DNA from: Aphanomyces cochlioides
Lineage: Eukaryota > Oomycota > Saprolegniomycetes > Saprolegniales > Verrucalvaceae
NCBI GenBank assembly: GCA_019828595.1
Contig: JAHQRK010000015.1
Location: 620,001-684,000, forward strand
DNA: 64,000 nucleotides
Direction: 5' to 3'
Shown: one piece after another, positions 43,301-54,360 of the stretch
Layout: each line of letters starts with the position of its first letter
How positions within the stretch are numbered: the first letter of the stretch is position 1
Position numbers and translations under genes: made by a program
The notes under the pieces: generated by a model
What the model was told of the DNA's origin: nothing
Databases searched by the model: none
What the model saw: the letters and a program-made list of their open reading frames with translations, nothing else

Positions 43301-45074
43301 TGCTGCAAATGCCAATGAATCATCCCTACTTCAGCTTAGCGGCCATATAGTTGAATGGTGTGTCCCTCCGTTGGTGGATGAATATTTTACATTGATTCAC
43401 AATGTTGCCAATGTATCACCATTTGTTCGAGACCAACTGAGGCGATATCAAATGGTGAGTCGGTTAATACATATCTTTTTGGGTCCACGAGCCTGGCCTC
43501 AACTTATTCAAGCTTACGGCCCATCGAGTGAATCTCCTCTGGAGTGCCAAACTTTGTTTGAAGCACTTGGTGCTCTGTTAGGCCTGACTCGCAAAACTCC
43601 CGAGCCACTCTTGGCAGAGACAAATCATCAAAACCCACATGCTAAAGTTGTATTGAGTGCTCGAGCACAGAGTGCACTAGCCTTGCTGTTCAATGAATAT
43701 GCAGTCGATGGAGTCATGGGAACCAAGGAGCTTCAAAAGTACTTCCGAGTATGTGGAACAACAGTTGCGACAGCAAAATTGACTGGCAAGAAGATCAAAG
43801 CTATTTTGACAAAGTGGCCACATTTGGATGTGAACGCATTCCTAGAATACTACACTGAGTTAGCCTGCACCTCGACCAAACAAGTTTTGAGTGATCTGAA
43901 AGCTCATGGCTTCCGCGAAAATCTGCAACGCCAGCCTCCTGTCAATGAAATGGAACCTGCCTTGACGCTGTTACAGAACTTGCCTCCCCTGTGTCGTGAC
44001 TCTGTGGTTCAGGAAGTATTCATTGAAGCAGCACTTGAAGAAGACGCTGAAGCAGTTGCAGATTTGCTAGTTCGAGTTAGTTTGGGCTCAACCAACACTT
44101 CGACACTGGTGATCAAGAGCTTGTTATCATCTCTGTATCAGGCTGAAGTCGGTTGGAAAGGGCAGCCTTTGGTGGATGCTGCAGTCCAAATCTTGACCCA
44201 ACTGTTGACTTACGATGACAGTGTTTCTCTTGTCGAGTTGACATTGATTCAGTCATCCTATTCTCTCTTGGTTGCAACCATGGAACGAGAAAAAGTATAC
44301 ACTCATTATGGAGCCCCACCTGCCTTATTCATATATCGATACATTACAATAATAATGGACTTGCACAAAGTCAAGAGTGTCGGCGAGTGGCTCCAAGCAC
44401 ATCTGCAAGAATGGATTTGGATGTATGAATGGCTACGCCTAGAAAGCTTGAAACCAAGCTTGAGTGGAAGAGTAAATGTGCTCTATCGTGATCCCAGTAA
44501 GTTGGAAACACTTATTGCGCTGGGTGAGCTTTTGCATATTGAGTACACTCCAGAGGAAAAGAGTTACGTTGTGTCTGATGCCGGGTTCGAACCTGTCAAT
44601 GGTGTTTACACCATGCAGCAACAAATTCACGATGGATGCCCGGTGTTCAGCATGATCAGCTCTATCGATCAAGTGGAATACACGCTCTTCCGGTGTGAAA
44701 TGCCAAGTAAGTCGCATCGATGGTATATCTCCCATGCCGAAAATCCACAAACGCTGGGAACGTTGTCCGATGTGGACTTTTACTATTGTCTCTGTACAAT
44801 TCATGATGAAACGCCACCTGAGGATGGATGGAAAGTATGGAGCAAGAACGCGGTTGCCGTAGCACCAACGCCAAAAGTATCGTTACATGCATGCACAGTC
44901 AACTTGCAAGAGTTGGAGGCAAATCATTCGTTGCAACACGGATTTGTTGTCCCGGAAATGGACATGGACGAAGATCAAACTGTTGAATATGAAGACAGCG
45001 AAGAGGAGATTAGAGTGAGCAACGAACGCTTTCAAGCAGTTCATTTGGAGTCTCCAGACGGTGGCAGCATGTGA
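37369..45074 (+). CDS. Very large ubiquitin-specific protease (USP9X/USP24 class), 2,536 aa
   Basis: Three exons: 37369-37775, 37822-42112 and 42162-45074, with introns of 46 and 49 nt that join in phase. The first 1,400 residues are helical (ARM-like). A ubiquitin-like domain (FTLKASANDTLGALRQMIET to LLVQGITLIGD) lies at about residues 930-1000. The peptidase C19 core starts GLKNQGCSCYMNSFLQQLFM; the catalytic Cys is in SCYMNS, where most USPs have ATCYMNS. It continues with QNDASEF, a CxxC ribbon (CELCGEKK), LLVLHLKRFDLDY, the His box GVAQGGHYYSFI and FKYDDEDV. Between the Cys box and QNDASEF sits an insertion reading like a Tudor domain. The C-terminal 800 residues are again helical with an acidic tail. 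The enzyme cleaves ubiquitin from proteins; the substrates are unknown. Confidence 0.95.
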
Positions 45075-45119
45075 GCAATTTTTAAAACTAAAACACACTT
45101 CTTTGCGCTTAATATGTGT

Positions 45120-46382
45120 CTACTCGTACTCAAATGTGCCATGGGGCGACACGATTGTCACTTTCTTGCCAGTATTCGCTTCGACTCGTCCAACAATTTG
45201 AGCGGGCACACCAAACGCATTCGAGATTTCGATTATTGATGCCGCTGTCTCAGGCGAGACGTAGAATTCGAGGCGATGACCCATGTTGAACACCTGATAC
45301 ATTTCCTTCCAGTTCGTCTTTGACTCTTGTTGAATCAACGCAAACAATGGCGGAATATCGAACAAATTGTGCTTGATCACATGCACGTCTTGCACAAAGT
45401 GCAGCACTTTGGTTTGAGCTCCACCCGAGCAATGCACCATGCCATGAATTGCGTTGCGTGGCAACTTGTCGAGGATGGCCTTGACAATTGGAGCGTAGGT
45501 TCGTGTTGGCGACAGGACGAGCTTTCCAGCATTGAGAGGAGCTCCAGGAACTTCATCCGTGAGTTGCTTGGAGCCTACGACACTTGAGCTAGGAGTATTA
45601 CTGACTGTGCATACCAGAGTACACCAAAGATTCCGCGACGTTAGGGTCAAAGCTTTCGGGGAACTCCTTGGCGAGAGCATGGCAAAAGACATCATGACGA
45701 GCCGACGTAAGGCCATTGCTGCCCATGCCACCATTGTATTCGGTCTCGTACGTAGCTTGTCCAAAGGAGGCCAAACCAACAATCACATCACCGGGTTGGA
45801 TCGTGTGGTTGGAGATAACATCGCTGCGCTTCATACGGCAAACAACCGTCGAGTCGACGATGATGGTACGGACCTACATCACGCAATGTGAGTGACAATA
45901 GCTTGGTCTCGCATTACCAAGTCACCAACATCAGCAGTTTCTCCACCGGCCGAGTGAATTCCAATGCCTTGACTGCGTAGTGACGCCAAGAGTTCTTCCG
46001 TTCCATTGATGATGGCCGATATCACTTCGCCTGGGACCAATTGTTTGTTGCGACCAATCGTGGAGCTCAACAAGATCTTGTCGGTGGCACCCACGCACAA
46101 GAGATCGTCAATATTCATAATCAATGCGTCTTGTGCGATGCCTTTCCAAACGCTCAAATCGCCCGTCTTCTTCCAATACATGTAGGCAAGTGCTGATTTG
46201 GTGCCAGCACCATCAGCATGCATAACAATGCAGTAATCGTCGTCGCCAGAGAGATAGTCAGGCACGATCTTGCAAAAAGCTTGAGGAAACAAGCCCTTTT
46301 CCACATTCTTGATTGCATTGTGGACATCTTCCTTGCCAGCCGAGACGCCGCGCTGGTTGTATCTTGAGTCGGCCATCACCAA
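45120..46382 (-). CDS. purM: Phosphoribosylformylglycinamidine cyclo-ligase (AIR synthase)
   Basis: Three exons: 46382-45918, 45873-45615 and 45574-45120, with introns of 44 and 40 nt in phase; 392 aa. It converts FGAM to AIR with ATP, step five of purine synthesis. Motifs: [33 protein letters not shown], the ATP/Mg segment [26 protein letters not shown], then [20 protein letters not shown] and [10 protein letters not shown]. This is the longer single-function form, not the GARS-AIRS-GART fusion of animals. The palindromic ATCCGGATAA motif and two relatives lie 30-75 bp before the ATG. Confidence 0.95.
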
Positions 46383-46410
46383 GAAATTTCTTGATTGGTG
46401 GTTACATCTA

Positions 46411-46456
46411 ATCCGGATAAAATCAATATCCGGAAACAGTTAAATTACGGATAATT
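46411..46456. promoter_or_regulatory. Cluster of ATCCGGATAA-type motifs upstream of the AIR synthase gene
   Basis: ATCCGGATAA at 46411-46420, ATATCCGG at 46427-46434 and ACGGATAATT at 46447-46456, all within 75 bp of the start codon. They lie between this gene and the 3' end of the macro-domain gene. Confidence 0.45.
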
Positions 46457-46467
46457 AATGCAAAAAA

Positions 46468-47187
46468 TCAAATGCTGTGAAACTCACCATGAAGCCTCGG
46501 GTGGACAGCTAGATCTTGAATGCCAAACATAAGATGCGCTGGGGTAGATCGATTGCTTTCATCCCATGAACGGCAAGCCTCGGCAGCTATTTTCGAAGCT
46601 TCAGCAATTGGAGCCCCCTTGCATCCAGCTCCTAATAATGGAGTTGCAATTGTGGAATTGATTAGAATTGCCTTGGTCAAGCTGTTCGAGTAGCATTGAT
46701 GTAGCTTGATAGCCCACTCCGGTGATGAATAAAAAGGAGTCGACGTATGCACGATAGCTTGGAAGTGATTCACGAGCGATCCTGTCGAAGGTGTTACAAC
46801 AGCAGAACCACAGGGACATTTGGGTGAGCCAGGCAAGTTGGCAAGATGCTCTCGCAGCGCAGTGCCACCAGCCAGAGTGACAAGACCATCGACTGTTTGA
46901 GCAGGGTAGAGCAAATTTTCCCCAGCGTCCATGCCTCCCCATTTGGCAGACTCGGATTCCAATCCTGGTGGAACTGGTGGAGGCACTGGTCCTCCTCGAG
47001 GAAAGTAGGAGAATCGACGAGTGCCAGTCAGCTCTTCGTTGCAGGGATTAATGAGGACGCCACAAAGCGGTGGGTGATTCACAATGTCACTCGTATGATA
47101 GATGGACACGCGCAGAGCATGGCGTAGTCGATAAGAACTCAGCATGAAGGTGATCTTTGTAAAATGCGGCTGTTCTAGTAAGTTCAC
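46468..47187 (-). CDS. Macro-domain protein (ADP-ribose binding)
   Basis: 239 aa from ATG 47187, or 225 aa from ATG 47145 (MLSSYRLRH). Macro-domain signatures are VLINPCNEELTG, CPCGSAVVTPSTGSLVNHFQ with the following VHTSTPF strand, and IATPLLGAGCKGAP, the phosphate loop. Macro domains bind or hydrolyse ADP-ribose on proteins or small molecules. An insertion rich in Pro and Gly (FPRGGPVPPPVPPGLESESA) lies between the first two motifs. Single exon; its start is 17 bp from the 3' end of the exonuclease gene on the same strand. Confidence 0.85.
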   Translation of the reverse strand: MNLLEQPHFTKITFMLSSYRLRHALRVSIYHTSDIVNHPPLCGVLINPCNEELTGTRRFSYFPRGGPVPPPVPPGLESESAKWGGMDAGENLLYPAQTVDGLVTLAGGTALREHLANLPGSPKCPCGSAVVTPSTGSLVNHFQAIVHTSTPFYSSPEWAIKLHQCYSNSLTKAILINSTIATPLLGAGCKGAPIAEASKIAAEACRSWDESNRSTPAHLMFGIQDLAVHPRLHGEFHSI

Positions 47188-47203
47188 CGTTGGCCATAGA
47201 TCA

Positions 47204-48382
47204 CTAAATTGACGGGATGACCTTGGCTTCCTTGGTCTTCTCCTTGAGGGCTACAACCTCCTCCGCCCCATCACGTCCAAAGAACTGCAAGAGGACACTG
47301 TGGTCAAATTGAAAGGGTTGGGAAATGGAGAGTTGCTCAGTTGGAATTGGCAATGGGACGGCATTATTCAAAACCGAAGAGCGATACGATTGCTCGATCA
47401 GGCTAATCGATGCCTTTAGGCGCTGGGCTAGGCCACGGTCATCCAGCTACAATGAAACATTAGTTGCAACTCCTATGTGGCCAAAAGTGCCTCGTCCAGG
47501 TTACGCAAAAGACTTGGAAGGTTGCCATGTTGTTTGAGAAGTTGAATGGCGTCTTGAATAGAAACTCCTCCTGGAATTCCAGGTGTCTTGCCTCTTGGGT
47601 CTCCACAGAGCGCACGAATTTCAGGCTGCTGGTCAGGACGCGCTCCATGTAATAGCTTTATGACTCGGCGTTCAGGAATAGTTCTGCCCCGGAATGGCTG
47701 ATAAACAACAACGCTTTGATCTGTTCCATCGTCACCAGTGCCAATCGTCTTGACGAGTTGGTACATGTCGGTGTCGTTCGTCACAATAATCACATCAAAT
47801 CCTTCGTCAATCGATTCTTTCGTGTAGGATGCGATGAGGTCGTCAGCTTCCACGCCTGGAACCTGTATGACTGGAATACCCAACTGTTCAAGCACACTTT
47901 TCTAGTTCGAGTGTCAATTCAATTGAAATATGTCTCATCGACGCTACCGTGACGGGAAATTGGGCACGCAGTGGATGAGGCATCATGCGTTTTCGATGCT
48001 TTGGTTTGTATTGCGCGTTGCCAAGTTGTCGTTTGGTTACGTGAGGTGTGTCAAAGAAGACGGCAATACGCGTAGCATTCTTGGCTCGTAGGATTTCATG
48101 TAATCGTTGTACAAAACGCATCGCAGTCCCAACCTGTTGGTTATTCCTTCAAAGAGGCCATCAAATATGTGGAAAGAGCTGCAAATACCATGCAACGGTG
48201 GATCGAGGATCGTAAGCTTCGTACAGCATATTATTCCCATCGACAAGCAAAGTGAGCTCACGCTTTTGTCTAGCCTCAAGAGGCGATGCATCCCTTCCAA
48301 ATGTGCTCAGAGAGCATCGTGCATCCCATCGAAGCCAGCCAGGAATTCCTGGACGCTGTCGAAGCAACCAGTTCACCATCAA
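47204..48382 (-). CDS. PolI-like 5'-3' exonuclease (PIN/FEN family)
   Basis: Four exons. The start, LTLLVDGNNMLYEAYDPRS, carries the first metal-binding Asp. The last introns are 47902-47947 (46 nt, GT-AG) and 47447-47490, which fits only as a 44-nt GC-AG intron. The first intron probably spans about 48134-48196. Further motifs: RIAVFFDTPHVTKRQL; PGVEADDLIASYT and VTNDTDMYQLV, the acidic active-site clusters; and TPGIPGGVSIQDAIQLL, the helix-hairpin-helix. The C-terminus is a short helical tail ending VIPSI at 47204. There is no polymerase domain, so this is a stand-alone nuclease like those of plastids and mitochondria. The first 30 residues are Arg-rich with few acids, compatible with organelle import (inference). 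Confidence 0.85.
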
Positions 48383-48687
48383 CTCTGGTCAACCAACCCA
48401 ACACTCCAATTGGGAAAATTCCCCGTTGAGGTCTTGAAACTAATAGGGGGAATCAAAGTTAAATGGAATGGTCTACTTCATGCGCATTTTTTTTAGTTTT
48501 TAAAGCACGATTTTTAAATAAATTTTCGTTCTGTAAAGCAGTATTTTGTCATGGGAATCAAAGTTAAGTTTGCTGTACGCCAACACATTTGGAGATCAGC
48601 AGTCGTTGACAAGATGCCTCGTGTTTCGGAGAAGGAACTGATCATTCATGCATTGAACTCTCTCGTTTTTCAATTGGTAGGACACAC

Positions 48688-49056
48688 TTGGACATGCCAC
48701 CTGAAGCCAAACAGGAGGTTGACCGTGCGATGAAGCTCAGAATGGCCCTGGAATGTGTGAGATATATGGAGGAACGCCGCGTCCTCACCAAGTCGTTGGA
48801 ACCGCTCTCGTTGCTCCCCTTTTTGCCCGTCAACAAGTTTGTTCAAGAGGTGAGGGTATGTCAGGACACCTTTGCCTATCTGGTTGAGATGGTCCAAGCT
48901 TCAGCTGTGTTTCCAAACGCAAGTCGCAACAAGCAAGCTCCTGTTTGGCTTCAGACGGCATGTGCCCTGCAAAGACTTGGCCATTTTGGCAATGGTTCTG
49001 CCAATGGAATGATTGCAAGGACAAAGGGGGTTGGCTATGGTACTGTTATGCTGTAA
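48688..49056 (+). pseudogene. Transposase N-terminal fragment (PIF/Harbinger-like), broken
   Basis: The frame reads EVRVCQDTFAYLVEMVQASAVF, then LQTACALQRLGHFGNGSANG and IARTKGVGYGTVM. This is the helix-turn-helix region that precedes the catalytic domain in Harbinger-type DDE transposases. A stop follows at once and no DDE motifs are found after it, so the rest of the gene is deleted. Confidence 0.6.
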
Positions 49057-49083
49057 CACTTATTTTCAAGCTTGTCAACCGTA

Positions 49084-49605
49084 TTATACAAGCATAGTAT
49101 GGATTGAACATAGATATAACATGAAACACATGCCATTGGCAAAGTCCTTCTCAGTCAACCCTTCTCCACTTTGACCTCCGTCTCGACCTCCTTCCCACTT
49201 CATTGCCGCCTTAAATGCCCTCATGTACGATTCAAAACGACCCTTTGCATTCACGCCAGTCCAGTCGCGCATAACATCTTCCCGAAGGTTCTTGTTTATG
49301 TATGTGGCCATCAGCTTGTATACTATATAAATAATGATGATAACGACAAGTCTCTACTGCTCACCATGAGCGTTTGTTAATCCCTGACCACCGACAACAC
49401 CTTTGCCCTTGGTTGCCTTCCCAACAATCAAGTTGAAATTCTTGGGTTTCTCGAGGAATTCAAGATGCATCATGCTTTCCAAATCGGTGACATGCCGACG
49501 AGCTGGCCTCTTTGCTTGGTTGGCCACGGCGAAGCTTTTGCTTACAATTTTTCTTTCCATCTTGCTTGCTCGGGCGACCAAACGTGCTGTATGAATTGTG
49601 TCCAA
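49084..49605 (-). pseudogene. Companion gene remnant of the same element (SANT-like)
   Basis: Two frames on the minus strand, 49605-49354 and 49311-49084, carry an N-terminal basic segment and a helix-rich part (MATYINKNLREDVMRDWTG, then RFESYMRAFKAAMKW and GLTEKDFANGM). The last part resembles the Myb/SANT-type partner of Harbinger-like elements. A TATA-rich gap separates the frames; it is either an intron or a lesion. It faces the transposase fragment tail to tail, as in the intact element at 29545. Confidence 0.45.
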
Positions 49606-50330
49606 CCACGTATATAAAGCACTTTTAAATCGTTAAAGCATCTCGTGGCATGCTTTACTACTTTTAAAGCACTTTAAACGTTTTTGAAGCATGTTTTTCT
49701 CCATCATTTAATAAAATTAAAGCATTGGTAAACAAATAAATGCTTTAATATATTTTTGTTGTTTGCGTCCAAAACTGGAATTTTGATATGTTTCGAAAAT
49801 GATTCAATTAATTGAAGCAAACACTATTTGAGGTTTCTCCAAGCACTTTCTTGCATTGCCCTCAATCATGAACCTTAAATAATGTAATTCCAAGCGTTTT
49901 AAATGCTTGAAAAACATGTCTGAAGCATTTAATATCATTTCATTTTCTCCTGGAGACACAATTTGAATAGAAAGTTATTTTGAAGGGGTTCGTATTGTAA
50001 CTTTGAGAGGGAATGAAACAGAATACGAATAAATGGACCCCAATACAATCGAATATTGTCTACAAGAGCTTAGTTGGAATGGCTCGTTCATCACAATTCA
50101 GCAAAAGATGGTTGACGATAAATGAGGTAGACGCTAGATCGACATGTTTGTTTTGGGAAATATCCTATTTATTTGTAGATTGCAATTATTGATACCATAC
50201 CTCTTAAAACGTATACATATGCTATAAGATTTCAACAGTTCCGAACTGCCAGGTACATTATAAATTTATACAGTGAGAGGCGTGCGGTGTCTGGGTTCGC
50301 AGTCTTGAATTTGCCTTATCTACAGTAGTC
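49606..50330. other. AT-rich DNA with scattered TTAAAGCA words
   Basis: Between 49610 and 49940 the words TAAAGCA, AAAGCAC and AAGCATG recur on both strands at least ten times, and related words lie near 48500-48540 on the far side of the two gene remnants. They may be subterminal repeats of the dead element. I could not define matching ends. No gene from 49940 to 50330. Confidence 0.4.
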
Positions 50331-50807
50331 ATGTTCCAACGTGTGTTGCCTGTCGCCCGCCGCGCTGCCTTGAATACCACTGCCTCGCGCGGAATGGCCA
50401 CTTCCGTCTTGGAAAAAGTTGTCTACACGGCCCACGTTACCACCACGGGTGGCCGTGAAGGTCATTCGAAGTCGACCGATGGTGGAAAGCTTGATCTTCA
50501 ACTTGGTGCCGCCGCGTTGAACCCTGAGCAATTGTTTGCCGCTGGTTACTCGGCTTGCTTCATTGGTGCCCTCAAGCATGTTGCTGGCAAGGAAAAGGTC
50601 ACCCTCCCTGAAGGATTGAAAGTTGATGCGAGTGTTGACTTGGGTCCCATTCCTACTGGCTTTGGTATTGCTGCCAAGTTGGTCGTTCACTTGCCTGGCC
50701 TCGACAAGTCTGCTGCACAAAAGTTGGTCGACGCTGCCGACATCGTCTGCCCTTACTCGAATGCTATCCGTGGCAACATTGTCAAGGAATTGGTTGTCAA
50801 GAACTAA
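50331..50807 (+). CDS. Organic hydroperoxide resistance protein (Ohr/OsmC family), probably mitochondrial
   Basis: Intronless, 158 aa. Residues 1-22 (MFQRVLPVARRAALNTTASRG) are Arg-rich without acids, like a mitochondrial presequence. The mature part starts VLEKVVYTAHVTTTGGREG and matches Ohr throughout. The two reactive cysteines are in AAGYSACFIGAL and ADIVCPYSNAIRG. Ohr reduces lipid and organic peroxides using dihydrolipoyl thiols. The family is mainly bacterial, and the lack of introns fits an old lateral transfer, though short genes here often lack introns. Confidence 0.94.
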   Translation: MFQRVLPVARRAALNTTASRGMATSVLEKVVYTAHVTTTGGREGHSKSTDGGKLDLQLGAAALNPEQLFAAGYSACFIGALKHVAGKEKVTLPEGLKVDASVDLGPIPTGFGIAAKLVVHLPGLDKSAAQKLVDAADIVCPYSNAIRGNIVKELVVKN

Positions 50808-51238
50808 ACTCGCACGTAAGGTCAATGCATAGCATTTCAAGAACAATTGAATATGTCTTTCCCTGTATGCAACATTTTCTCGTTTGGTAAGATATCCATG
50901 GAGATACCATGACGTCAAACAGCGCATATCGATGACACGAACCAGAGCTCATCTTTCGGACGAGCGTTTCGTTTGTCATCTGGCCTGTGGTTGCAATTAC
51001 TGGACTCCACACTGCAATACACCAAACAATGCTACGAATTCTCCGAGTTACTCACGGCATGCTGGCAACAACAGACGCGGGTGAAAGGATTGCGGTTTAT
51101 CGGTGATTGAGCAATTCGCACATTGACTTTTGAAGTTTATGGATTCCATGGTGAGGTCATCCGGATAATTGATGTTATCCGTAAAACGATCCTTTTTGAA
51201 TTTTCGCGCACTTTCAAATTAGCGAGAAGAGGAAGAAG
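50808..51238. other. Intergenic region between Ohr and the ZIP4-like gene
   Basis: No gene. It contains the ATCCGGATAATT motif at 51159 and GTTATCCGT at 51174. Confidence 0.4.
51159..51182. promoter_or_regulatory. Paired ATCCGGATAA/TTATCCG motifs upstream of the ZIP4-like gene
   Basis: ATCCGGATAATT (51159-51170) and GTTATCCGT (51174-51182), in opposite sense, about 60-80 bp before ATG 51239. Confidence 0.42.
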
Positions 51239-54200
51239 ATGGATGTGAACAGCCTGCGAAGCTTCCTCGATGAGAGTGATCAGAGTGACAAAGAATGTAT
51301 TGAGAGATTGCATGATGCTCGAGAATGGATGGAAAAGAATATTGCCCAGATGGATATGATTAAGCCTGTCGACGTGATCGCGCTTTACAACAAATGCCGA
51401 AAATGTGCACTTTCTGACACTCATAAAGACGTAGTGCTTCAAGTTCGTGCGTTGGCGTGCTTTCTGTTAAAGCAACTAGCCATGGTTGGTTTGTCGGAGT
51501 CGTTGGATCTACTCCGCTGCTTTTCAAGAACGGGGCAAGTACTTCGAGACACAATGATTGAATCACATGTGATTGCAACGCCAAAGGCTTGTTTCGACGA
51601 AGCTATTACTATCTACAAGTCAATTGGCCTCCATCACTTGGCAAAATCCATCAGTGGTGTCGAACTTCAAGCAATTTGTGAGGATATTTGGGACGCTTTT
51701 GAGGGGCACTTGTCTTGCTTGTCGGCGAATACAATTGACGAAATGATCCACGACATTGACGACATGAGGATGATTATACCATATGTGCCCCAAAATGGAT
51801 CTAAATATGTAAAACTTGTCATGAAACAGGCTGAAAACCTTCGGAAGGCTGGTATTAGAGATGGTGAAGCAACTTTACTTGGTATTGCTCTCGAGTTGAT
51901 TGAAACATTGGACAATTTGAAGAAAAAGCCGTACAAACGAAGAGTCCTATCGCGCTTGGTGGATGCCTATATTGAATTGGAGTGGTTCGACAAGGCAGAG
52001 TCATGCTGTAGACTTCTTTTGAACTCAGAGACCCCCGAGGGTTTGCTCAGTGGCGTGAAGCTTTACACAATTATGAAGTCATTCCCCAGGGCGCATGTCC
52101 TCGTTGAACGACTGCAGGAGCTTGACAACTTTGAGGTGGCCGGCGAGGCAACACGGATGTACTGCCAAGCAGTCGGGTATGACAATAAGACGGCGATACA
52201 ATTGGTCGAAACACTAAAGCTCAACTTTCCTGAGCACACAGTGGACATTGATTTGGATCTTGCCACTGAGCTATCGTTTTCAGAAAGTAGGCATCTTCGT
52301 GAAAAGTCATGTGAAATAATTGCAATAACCGCGCAACTCTACAAGTCGTTCTCCTGCGACCAAATTTCTCGAGTGAAGAAAATCATCCAAGACGCCTCAT
52401 ACAACGCTTCAAACTATGAGCACTATGAGGTAGAGCGTTTCATCGACATTAATCCTTCATCGTGTATAAGGAGCTCTATCATTGGACTGAAGTCGCCATG
52501 AGCATGTCTGAATCATCGTCGGAAAAAGCAATTTGCCAAAGGTATAACCTCGTCATGTTAATTATTCACTGGAGTAGAATGATGTCAAATGCAAAATTAC
52601 GACTGGGGGACATTGAAGTTGCTCATGAACTTGCTCTAAAGGCTATTCAACAAGAACCATCAAAGAAGAGCCTTTATGCTTACTTTCGGGTTTTGGTCAA
52701 TGATTCTTCCCATCCATTAGAAGCTCAGGAGAATGTAATTGTCCAGCTGATCGCATGTGATGACTTTGATGTGTACGATTTACTTGCTTTTGGAAAAGAG
52801 GCGCATCTCGCAAGTAACCCAACTTGCGTCCTAAATGTATGTGAAACTTTAGCTCGTTTGCTGTCTGAGCATATGCTGACCTCGAATCAATGCCCTCAAT
52901 TGCCTATGGGATTATTGTACCAGAACATTGCACAACTAAGTACTAGGTACTTGCTTTCTATTTGACTAGGCATTACCTTACCTGATGTGCATACAAATCA
53001 GTCAAGTTGGTGCTAAAGAAGATCATTCAATCTCCAAGTTCATGAAAATTCTTGAAGACTTACTCGTAGTGGCCGAAAAAATTGAGCCTAGCCAAGCAGA
53101 AGCTTCGTTTGGACCTTTTGAGGTCTTTGAATGGTTCTTTGGCATGTGGTCTGTCCATCCTCATTTTTGAGTTTCATTTGCTTTTGTAGTCACAACATTG
53201 GTGTCAATACAAAGGACTGGAAGTGCTTTATTCAAGCTGCACGAATTGTTAAAGTATCGAAAATGTTGTTTCCAACAACAAATACAAAATTGGTGGGCCG
53301 AGAGCAAAAATGTTTGCTTGCTGCGATTACACTTCGTTTGAAGAACTTTGAATCTTTGGGAGATGAAGAGTTACGAGAGGTACGTCGATTGATGCAGGTG
53401 TTAATCACAGCCCAAAGGTTGCAAACATTATTGGGAATCAGCGAAGCTGTGGTGAGAATTCGTCGTTAATTGAAGACTACTTGGTGAAGAACTCATTCCT
53501 CGGGAATTAACTGCAATAATAGGCAACGTCAATGTTCATGATAAAGATAAAGATACGCGATTTTCACGACATAAAGTTCATTGAGGAAAGTGTTTTAAAC
53601 ATTGAACGCACGTGGGCCAAGTTTCGAGACTTAGGAGGTAAGACTCTCGTTAGATGTTACCATATCTTTGTAGATTTTGTATTCTTAGCTTCCAGGAGTA
53701 CAACAACTGAGGTAACTTGATATGATAACATGGTGTGGAATAGTTTCGATCTAGGGAAGCACCACCACACTGCGAGCGATTGCTTCGCAACTGTACAAGC
53801 ATGGGTAATGCAGTATTTCGTTGGGGAACAAATTGAATTCGTGAAAGTTTACAGCTTGAACTTCAAAAAGAGCAGGTTGACTCACATGCTGCGATTTACG
53901 CTTTGAAGAAGCTGGTTGAACTTTCCAAGTCCAAGGACGAAGGACTTGAGTGGCTTGAACAAGTTACTCAAATCATGTCAAGCTTGCAGATTGAAGTCTG
54001 CGATGACGACATCGAATGGCTCGTCGCAAGATCATGGAATTTTGTGAGAATGATTTTGGTGAATATTCTTCACTTCTCATTGTAGGGCGTATCGTGCTTC
54101 AGAAACCAAGAACTGAAAATGGCTCAAAAGTTCATGCAATTGGCTTTGGAGATTCTAGGTCCGTGACTTTTCATACGTCACTTCACTTAATGTTAGGAGC

Positions 54201-54288
54201 GTCGAAGTCTCCTTCGTTGGCTGTCTCTTACACTGAAAGCCTGAAGCAACAATACGCACACCTTCTTGACATCATCCAGCAGTCATAA
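51239..54288 (+). CDS. SPO22/ZIP4/TEX11-like TPR protein
   Basis: Multi-exon. The first exon runs to 52429 and joins in phase across a 41-nt intron (52430-52470) to ELYHWTEVAMSMSESSSEK. Later exons carry FEVFEWFFGM and SHNIGVNTKDWKCFIQAARI. The last stop I assign is at 54288. The protein is helical throughout, with paired-helix repeats of TPR size (RLVDAYIELEWFDKAESCCR; ELALKAIQQEPSKKSLYAYF). The EWFF...N-x-G-x...DW-x-x-A pattern is typical of the central block of SPO22/ZIP4 proteins, which promote meiotic crossovers. The exons after 53400 are short and I did not resolve all splice sites, so the 3' part is less certain. Confidence 0.55.
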
Positions 54289-54360
54289 TAGACTCGAAAC
54301 AGTTTTGCATGCTAAAATTAACACAGCATTCACCTTGCTTCTTTGTATCTCCTCAAAATC

